A DNA stretch of 64,000 nt from Apostichopus japonicus (lineage: Eukaryota > Echinodermata > Holothuroidea > Aspidochirotida > Stichopodidae): contig NC_092562.1 of NCBI RefSeq assembly GCF_037975245.1, positions 20,967,054 through 21,031,053 on the forward strand. The letters run 5' to 3'. Shown piece by piece: positions 58,256 through 64,000 of the stretch. Position 1 is the first letter of the stretch; each line of letters opens with the position of its first letter. The notes beneath the pieces are model-generated. The model was given only the letters and a program-made list of their open reading frames with translations. It was not told the origin of the DNA and did not search any database. A program made the position numbers and the translations under genes.

Positions 58256-59232
58256 TTGAGGACTCCTTTTTGCCCTATGTCCCTATTAAGCCAACGTAGA
58301 ATTGGAATACCTTTAAATTTTATAATTTCTTTCTTGCTGTTACCATGCTTTGCATCCCCTCCCAACCTCCTCCCCCCCCCCTTCTAAATTCATGTCGGTT
58401 AGTCCAGTATTTCGTGACTTTGATTTTGTATCACGTTTCGGAAATAACCGTTTGCACTGGTATGGAAGCTGGTCAGTGATTCAGGCCTACTTATCAATAG
58501 CTATCCAGATGGTCGGGGCCGGGCGATCCCAAGCGCACCTTATTGGGCCAACACCTTGGCACCCCGTTCGCCAGTAGGCTCACTGCACATAGCCTACTAC
58601 ACATACTGCACATACTACAGCTAAGTTCTACCACCCAAATAAGCCTTAAAATAAAGATAACATGTTTCAAACTTAGCATTTTCTGTCACTGCTATAGCTA
58701 TGCAACAGAATATTTACGAACGTGTTGTAGGCCTACCGTATCACTCAGACACTATGTATGCATATTGTGTGTGTTAGATGGAACACGTATCGCGTGCTTG
58801 TAAGCATAGCCAAATGAGCCATGTTTATATATATATATATATACACATAGATAGATAGATGGATGGATATATATCGAACCATGCCAATTGATTAGAAAAC
58901 AGCCCACCATCATTAAAGAGTATATAATTATGTGAGGGCATATGATGACTTAATGACCCTTTCAAAAAGACTCCGGCAGTTGGTAAGAAAATCCATCGTT
59001 TTAAGAAGAGCTCAGGGCGGATATAACCGAGTGTACTTGACAAAGGTGTTGATGAATACTTTTGGAACCACAATGCTTTTTGTAGGGTACCAGTACAAAC
59101 CGTGTGAGAGGTCTTCGAGTGCGTCATCGGAACTCAGTCATGGGAATATTAACACGAGGTATTCACAAATTGATTTTACGCTATTGCGCAAGTAGACAGA
59201 TTAAAAGACAAGCTAACACAAATATGATATGT

Positions 59233-59390
59233 CAAGGGCGTAGGAACCGGGGGGCTGGGGGCGCCAAATTGCATCTGAGGCCACCTGGAAATGCAAAAAA
59301 ATCCAAAAATGCAAAAAAATCTTAGACCCATTCCCCAGGCTGGCCATCAGTCTTCAGCCCCCCACTCAAAAGTACCTTCCTACGCCACTG
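59233..59390. mobile_element. hAT-type MITE (158 bp) with perfect 8-bp TSD
   Basis: TGATATGT flanks it at 59225-59232 and 59391-59398. The ends are CAAGGGCGTAGGAACC and, reverse-complemented, CAGTGGCGTAGGAAGG. No coding capacity. Confidence 0.88.
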
Positions 59391-59771
59391 TGATATGTCA
59401 TCATTCAATATATATTACTTGAAACAAAAAGGGGGAAATGGGGTAATCATTGTAAAGCCATCAAGTTTCGCAGTTTATGCGACCTTTAAAGTTTACTCCA
59501 TATTTTTCTGAATGTTCTCTCTTATGCATGGAGTTTGAAGTATGACGTAATCATAAACCTCAGCATACAAACAAATATAGGTCAATTTCACTGAAAAAAA
59601 TTGTTTTATTGTGGAAAACTTCGCACTATTGTTTATGTAAAAATGCTAATTACATGTGAGATCCTTTTGTCAAGACAGAGAGTGAAGCATGATGCAGTAT
59701 ATAGGCTAGAGTTGTATGCTATACAGGTGCGTATCCAGGGGGGGGCGTTGGGGGCGCGCGCCCCCCGGGTA

Positions 59772-59935
59772 AGAAAAAGAGAAGAGAAAAAAAGAGAAGA
59801 AAAAAGGAAAAAGGAAAAAGGAGGGGAAAAAAGAGGAGAAGGAGAGGAAGGAAGGGAAAAGAAAAAGAAGAAAGAGAGGAAAAGGAGAAAAGAGGGAGTA
59901 AAAGCAAAACGCGAAGACACCGGGAAGAGAAAGAG
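59772..59935 (+). repeat. Polypurine (GA-rich) tract
   Basis: About 165 bases of nearly pure A/G on the + strand. It creates a spurious Lys/Glu/Arg-rich frame. Such tracts can form triplex DNA. Confidence 0.75.
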
Positions 59936-60240
59936 GAACAGTGACATCATTACAGCGCTGAAGGGTAGCCAGTGACGGATCAATGATTTCTTAAAAGTGT
60001 GACTCACCTTACCCCTTACACCGACAACTCCATTTTTTGACGTTTCCATTTTCCTCTCTCACTAATGATCTTTATATATACTATATATGGTCTATCATAA
60101 CGCGTGTGTAGAATTGTGCTATGAAACCAACTGTGGCTGGTCTCGAACTCGACCGTGTCGTCGGGGAACATGACGCATTTTGGGATGAGGGCGACCGCCC
60201 CCCCCCCCATTCAGCATTTTTTAAATGATATCGCTAAGTA

Positions 60241-60452
60241 ATTTCAAAATAGAAAGTGCTTAGAGGCAACTTACAAGGCCTGGGAAGTGTCATTTCCAGC
60301 GATCTGGGAGACATTTTCGGCCAAAATTTGCTTGTACGCTTCGCGCTAACAAATGGTCCTGGGTAGTGCCATTTCCAGCGATCTGGGAGGCATTTTCGGC
60401 CAAAATTTTCTTGTACGCTTCGCGCCAACCTATGGTGGCGCTACGCTTAGAT
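60241..60452 (+). repeat. hAT-associated core, copies 2 and 3 in tandem
   Basis: CATTTCCAGCGATCTGGGAG with TTTTCGGCCAAAATTT and CTTGTACGCTTCGCGC occurs at about 60290-60350 and again at about 60368-60430. The leading part matches 421-470. It ends in GGTGGCGCTACGCTTAGATA. Confidence 0.7.
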
Positions 60453-60851
60453 AATTTGCCTACAGGCTTCGCCCCTCCCTTGGCAAATTCCTCGCTAGGC
60501 GCCTGTTCGAATTTGTAACACAAACAGCAGATATCACATCATATCAGTGAGCATGAAAATGGCGCTCCAGGATGAAAAGCCTCAAAACTGTCCGACTTGC
60601 CTGAAACAATAACCAAACATTTTCGCGCGCGTTCAACGTGTTCATGTCAATATCATATAAGCAAGCATCGGTTATTACATCGCATGCCATCATGTACCGT
60701 ACGGTCCGTTAAAATTGCGCAGTATACCGCGGGATGCTAATGTAAACAACGACATGTCTCATGTAGATGTATAAAAAGCATGGAGGTCCAATTATGTCAA
60801 AATTCTCTTTTACATTAGTAATGGCGAATTAGGGCCTGCACCCCCGCCGCG

Positions 60852-61234
60852 CAGTGGCGGAGCGTCCATATGGTCAGGGGGGCGGATGCCCCCCCCCCCC
60901 CTGACGGACTCAAATGGACTGCTGGCGCCTTTTTCAGTTCTTTATCACTTTTTAATTATTCTAGATTACTGACTTTTTATTGCGCTCTCATCTACTTATT
61001 GACATTTGTCACATTTTGTTGGTGTAATTTGGCGATGACACCTTATTCTTCGTTTATCTGCAAATTAGCCAGGCCCGGAAAGGGTCATTTCCTGCGATCT
61101 AGGGAGTATCTTTACTCAAAAATTTTCTGTACGCTACGCGCCAACCAGTGGTGGCGCTCCGCTTAGATAGTGTCGAAAGCGCCCCTTCAGACCATTCTCG
61201 CCACTCCTGACCAATACCCCTAGCTCCGACACTG
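60852..61234 (+). mobile_element. hAT-type MITE (383 bp) with perfect 8-bp TSD
   Basis: CCGCCGCG flanks it at 60844-60851 and 61235-61242. The left end is CAGTGGCGGAGCGTCC; the right end, reverse-complemented, is CAGTGTCGGAGCTAGG. A C13 run lies at 60889-60901. It contains a copy of the dispersed core at 61070-61171 near its right end. No ORF of note. Confidence 0.88.
61070..61171 (+). repeat. hAT-associated core, copy 4
   Basis: CAGGCCCGGAAAGGGTCATT... TTTTCTGTACGCTACGCGCC... GGTGGCGCTCCGCTTAGATA. It lies inside the MITE at 60852-61234, which ties the core to hAT-type ends. Confidence 0.7.
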
Positions 61235-61780
61235 CCGCCGCGCCTCCTACGCCTATGTGTATAGTGTTCGGTTTCGGAAATATCTGCTATTTTTTCATTT
61301 CCTTCAACCAAGTTTTATAATAGCCGTTATAACAGGTTTTAATATTTGTACACTAATAAATTAACTGTGTCTGAATTTTCGAATTTTTCTGACCAACATT
61401 CTACATCACACTTCCCTCTACTCGTGCAATTTTGACCGGTCTGTTAGGGGTTGAAGGAAGTTTTTTCTATATTGGTTGTCCATAGATGAAATTTTGTACA
61501 AGATTATGGGTATGTTTTGAAGTGAGTTTATTCACGAGAAATGTGAATTTTCAAATTCTGAACAAATATGGGGCTTAAAACCTTGAAAAGTTGGGCTGAC
61601 GGCTATTGTGGGCCGCGACGTAGAATCACCTACAAAAGCAAAGACCCACAGGAGATGAGATCAAGTCGAACATGATGTGTGCCGGGTTGACAATCTTCAA
61701 AAAGGTTATGGATGGAAAAAAAAACTATTAGGAAATACTTGGTTCTCAGGCAAAAAGTGTACATCTGGTTGGTCATTTCA

Positions 61781-61880
61781 AGCCCGAGAAGTGCCGTTTC
61801 CGGTGATCTGGGGGGTTTCAAAACAAGAAATTTTCTTGTACGCTGCGCGCCAACCGATGGTGGCGCTCCGCTTAGATAGT
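61781..61880 (+). repeat. hAT-associated core, copy 5
   Basis: AAGCCCGAGAAGTGCCGTTT, then ATTTTCTTGTACGCTGCGCG and GGTGGCGCTCCGCTTAGATA. It is followed within 30 bases by the right terminus of the 2.2-kb element, so the same core sits next to a different type of end. Confidence 0.7.
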
Positions 61881-62358
61881 AATTCGCGCCCCCCGGGTTT
61901 GAAAATCCTGGATACGCGCCTGCTATACTAGTGTGCAATTATATACAAATTATTTAATCAAGTTAATACATATATGTATTCAATAGTTTATTTCATTCAT
62001 GATAAAGACTCAAATTACAGAGAAATGTGGCTAAACGCATGTCGCCCCTTCCACATCCCCGCCCACCACCACGCGTATATACCATTCACGCAGACTAGTG
62101 CATGCATGGGCGGTTTATAGATTGATCGGTAGGTTAATCGACTGTCAACAGGGACCCGGGCGGATCTACAAACATTCATTTGCTCCAAACAAGGTACATA
62201 GAGAGAAATTTGCACGTTCCTTACTCTTTACCGATGTTGTCTTATACACCGCGGTATATAGCGATCGGTATATACTCATTTCCTTATCAACCGGTACTGG
62301 TCACACGGGTCCTCTACCGAGCAATCATGGATCCGTCACTGGTCAGGGTATCTGTATA

Positions 62359-62382
62359 ATCACATGACCCCAATCACATGAT
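62359..62382 (+). promoter_or_regulatory. Paired ATCACATGA sites with overlapping CCAAT
   Basis: ATCACATGA occurs at 62359-62367 and 62373-62381, with CCAAT at 62370-62374 overlapping the second. It lies about 190 bases upstream of the acceptor before the DHCR24-B start. The words resemble SREBP E-box-type sites plus an NF-Y box, a pairing known to control sterol genes in vertebrates. Function here is inference. Confidence 0.3.
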
Positions 62383-62573
62383 CCCCATGTGTACTACAGC
62401 AAAAGGTTGGTCGCATATTTATTAGAACATTGCAAAGATCTTGTCCGTTGGAAAAGTATTTTTCCTATTTGGCAACATATTCACAATTATGAATAGATTT
62501 TCATTATTTTATCTTATTTTTCTCCATATCTCTCTACCTCTCTCTCTCTCTATTTCTTGTTCAGATCGTCAAA

Positions 62574-62804
62574 ATGTTGTGGCTGTCACTTGGTACGGGA
62601 CTGCTGAGCAGTTTTATGCTCTTTTCATATGTAAAAGGTACAGAACATATGATGAAACACTATCGGTGGGTCTTTGTGTGTTTCGGACTGCTACCCATCT
62701 CATTGGTCTATTCTGCAGTTTTCAATATCCGCAATTGGATCGTGTTTAAACTAAAGAGCGCCCCTAAAAATCACAAAAGCAAGGTGGAACAAGTATCCAA
62801 ACAG
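62574..62804 (+). CDS. DHCR24: DHCR24-B exon 1 (membrane anchor)
   Basis: [17 protein letters not shown]...[17 protein letters not shown]. The first 86 coding bases differ from copy A at only two positions. The acceptor TCAG at 62561-62564 is followed by nine 5' UTR bases (ATCGTCAAA), homologous to copy A. The donor is CAG|GTAAGT. Confidence 0.9.
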
Positions 62805-63826
62805 GTAAGTTGATTGATTGCAAAAGATATACTTGAAACGTGAAGGGAAGGGGTATATATGAGCTGAAAGAAGGGCTTTAATAAAAACAAAAATTATTCA
62901 TGTACATCGATAACAAAAGTATAGGTCTCAACAAGATTAAGTCGGTTGTCCGTCACAAGAAGTTGCTTTCTAATTCTCTGTACCGTTCCAATACGATTCG
63001 AATTAATGAAAAAAATCCTCACGGCCGATTTTGTGAGGCCCCCCCCCCCCAAAAAAAAAAAATATTTGTCTAGCTCAGGACCTGAAAATGGCCGAGTCCG
63101 ACTCTGCGTATATACTGGAAGAAATGAAATTAACCGATTAATATACTTTTGTTTCCTCAGATAAAAGACTGGAGAGCATCCGGCTCAAAACAAAAATTGT
63201 GCACATCCCGTGCAAGCTGGGAGTCCCACAGCTTACGGGAGGGTAAATACAAGAAAACAGACAGAAAAATCAACTTAAATCTGGTCGATATTCTCGAAAT
63301 CAACACCGAAAAGGGGTATGTGAGGGCAGAAGCAATGGCGACCATCGGTGAACTGACGGCAACCTTAATCCCGATGGGATGGACCGTACCCGTGATTCCG
63401 GAACTAGATGACTGCTGTGTTGGTAAGTTCATATATAATCAATCAAGGGAGTTTTACTTTGTTTTAATATCCAAAGAGTGAAAACTTCACCCTTGGAGGT
63501 CTTTGAGAGTGTCTAACTCTATCACTCTAATTGTGCATGTAGTTGCCAATTCTCTCTTTACTTCTCTTTAATCACACCTTTGAACATTACTTTTCTAACG
63601 TTTAAACACCCTGGCACATTTGTAATTACATTATTATTATTATTTTTTATTGTTATTATTATTTTTATTATTATTATTAATATTATTATTATTTTGCTCT
63701 TCTCCAGGTGGACTCGTAATGGGGAGTGGTGTGGAGAGCACATCGCACAAATACGGTCTTTTCCAGCACATATGTAAATCCTTTGAGATTGTTCTAGCAA
63801 CTGGAGAAGTAAAGAGGTGTTCTAAG
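62574..63826 (+). CDS. DHCR24: Delta(24)-sterol reductase paralogue (DHCR24), copy B, 5' part only
   Basis: Exons 62574-62804, 63161-63422 and 63708-63826 have exactly the lengths (231, 262, 119) and phases of copy A exons 1-3. The remaining five or so exons lie beyond the window. Exon 1 is 79% identical to copy A in protein (61 of 77), exon 2 only 58% (51 of 88), exon 3 27 of 40. Landmarks kept: [40 protein letters not shown]. Changes at positions where copy A agrees with my memory of vertebrates: RPGW is RASW, SLRVG is [13 protein letters not shown] is [15 protein letters not shown] is LDDCCVG. The frame is open and splice sites are present, though the exon 3 donor (AAG|GTTCGT) is weak. Probably a functional, diverged sterol side-chain reductase; a decaying copy is possible. 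Confidence 0.88.
63161..63422 (+). CDS. DHCR24: DHCR24-B exon 2
   Basis: [20 protein letters not shown]... [20 protein letters not shown]... LDDCCVG. Phase 0 to 1. The acceptor is CCTCAG and the donor G|GTAAGT. This is the most diverged of the three visible exons. Confidence 0.88.
63628..63695 (+). repeat. (ATT)n microsatellite in DHCR24-B intron 2
   Basis: About 70 bases of imperfect ATT repeats ending 12 bases before the exon 3 acceptor, in place of a normal pyrimidine tract apart from gctcttctccag. Confidence 0.75.
63708..63826 (+). CDS. DHCR24: DHCR24-B exon 3
   Basis: [20 protein letters not shown]...KRCSK. Phase 1 to 0. The acceptor is CTCCAG. The donor AAG|GTTCGT is a poor match after GT. 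The rest of the window (63827-64000) would be intron 3. Confidence 0.85.
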
Positions 63827-64000
63827 GTTCGTACGTCTCTCGAAATAAGAAAATCATATGATAGGCACGTGACGTCGCAAGATTGTCCCAAGCCTCGCCC
63901 CACTCCCGTCATGGCGGGGGCGTCGGAAGGTATTTGGTATTGGTACGGCAGATCAGGGTGTGGCCATCTATTATAATTATCGGGGAGACGTTTGGTATGT

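Larger units (their letters stand above)
59725..61921 (+). mobile_element. 2.2-kb nested element with AGGYGCGTATCCAGG ends
   Basis: AGGTGCGTATCCAGG (59725-59739) is inverted as CCTGGATACGCGCCT (61907-61921), 14 of 15 matching. GCTATAC sits immediately outside both ends (59718-59724 and 61922-61928). Subterminal CCCGGG and GCGCG words occur at both ends. Inside are a polypurine tract (59772-59935), tandem core repeats (60241-60452), a complete hAT MITE (60852-61234) and another core (61781-61880). No transposase is seen. If the ends are read as CAGG...CCTG the duplication no longer matches, so the superfamily is uncertain. Confidence 0.6.
42903..62564. other. Spacer between the two DHCR24 copies
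   Basis: No conserved protein-coding gene is recognised in about 20 kb. The content is transposon-derived (entries below), plus plain AT-rich sequence at about 42903-44040, 49370-50660 and 57020-58050. Non-coding 5' exons of both DHCR24 copies must lie in or beyond this spacer. Confidence 0.55.

Noticed and set aside
59601-59975. Lys/Arg/Glu-rich frame
   Set aside because: Caused by the polypurine tract, not by codon selection.
62574-63826. Copy B as a processed pseudogene
   Set aside because: It has introns at the same positions and phases as copy A and an open frame.

Overview
The window is nuclear DNA from an animal. Two genes can be read exon by exon, with GT/AG introns, conserved phases and a dense load of non-LTR, hAT-like and TTAA-type transposon debris. 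The organism is most likely a marine deuterostome, and an echinoderm is my best guess. That rests on L2-clade LINEs, recurrent TAGGCCTA words in introns and the type of SINE and MITE present; it is inference, not proof.

Layout. At 1.8-27.8 kb on the + strand lies a complete 12-exon gene for an EFCAB14-like protein (729 aa). It encodes a short cytosolic tail, one transmembrane helix, a coiled-coil stalk, a Pro/Thr-rich linker and a C-terminal EF-hand pair. An intact antisense L2-clade LINE (EN-RT ORF 17.3-20.4 kb) sits in intron 9. Tail-to-tail with it, at 34.75-42.9 kb on the - strand, is a complete 8-coding-exon DHCR24 (delta24-sterol reductase, 516 aa). Its intron 3 holds a 50-bp minisatellite that begins at the exon 3 splice donor. 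At 62.57-63.83 kb on the + strand are the first three coding exons of a second, divergent DHCR24 paralogue, which runs off the window. The two DHCR24 copies are divergently oriented and about 20 kb apart. The spacer is mostly repeats: two hAT derivatives with target-site duplications, tRNA-derived SINEs, a TTAA MITE flanked by 38-bp direct repeats, an L2 relic, small hAT MITEs, a 2.2-kb nested element and several self-complementary blocks. A TATA/Inr/splice-donor combination at 53.5 kb is a candidate non-coding first exon for the second copy.

Function. DHCR24 is the FAD-dependent, NADPH-using enzyme that saturates C24-C25 in sterol synthesis at the ER membrane. Copy A keeps most family motifs but has Cys in place of the second Gly of the GTLGF motif. 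Copy B keeps the exon structure and is nearly identical over the first 86 coding bases. In exon 2 it has changed several residues that copy A and, from memory, vertebrate DHCR24 share. This fits duplication with partial gene conversion and possible change of substrate. EFCAB14 is not known to act in sterol metabolism; it is a neighbour only.
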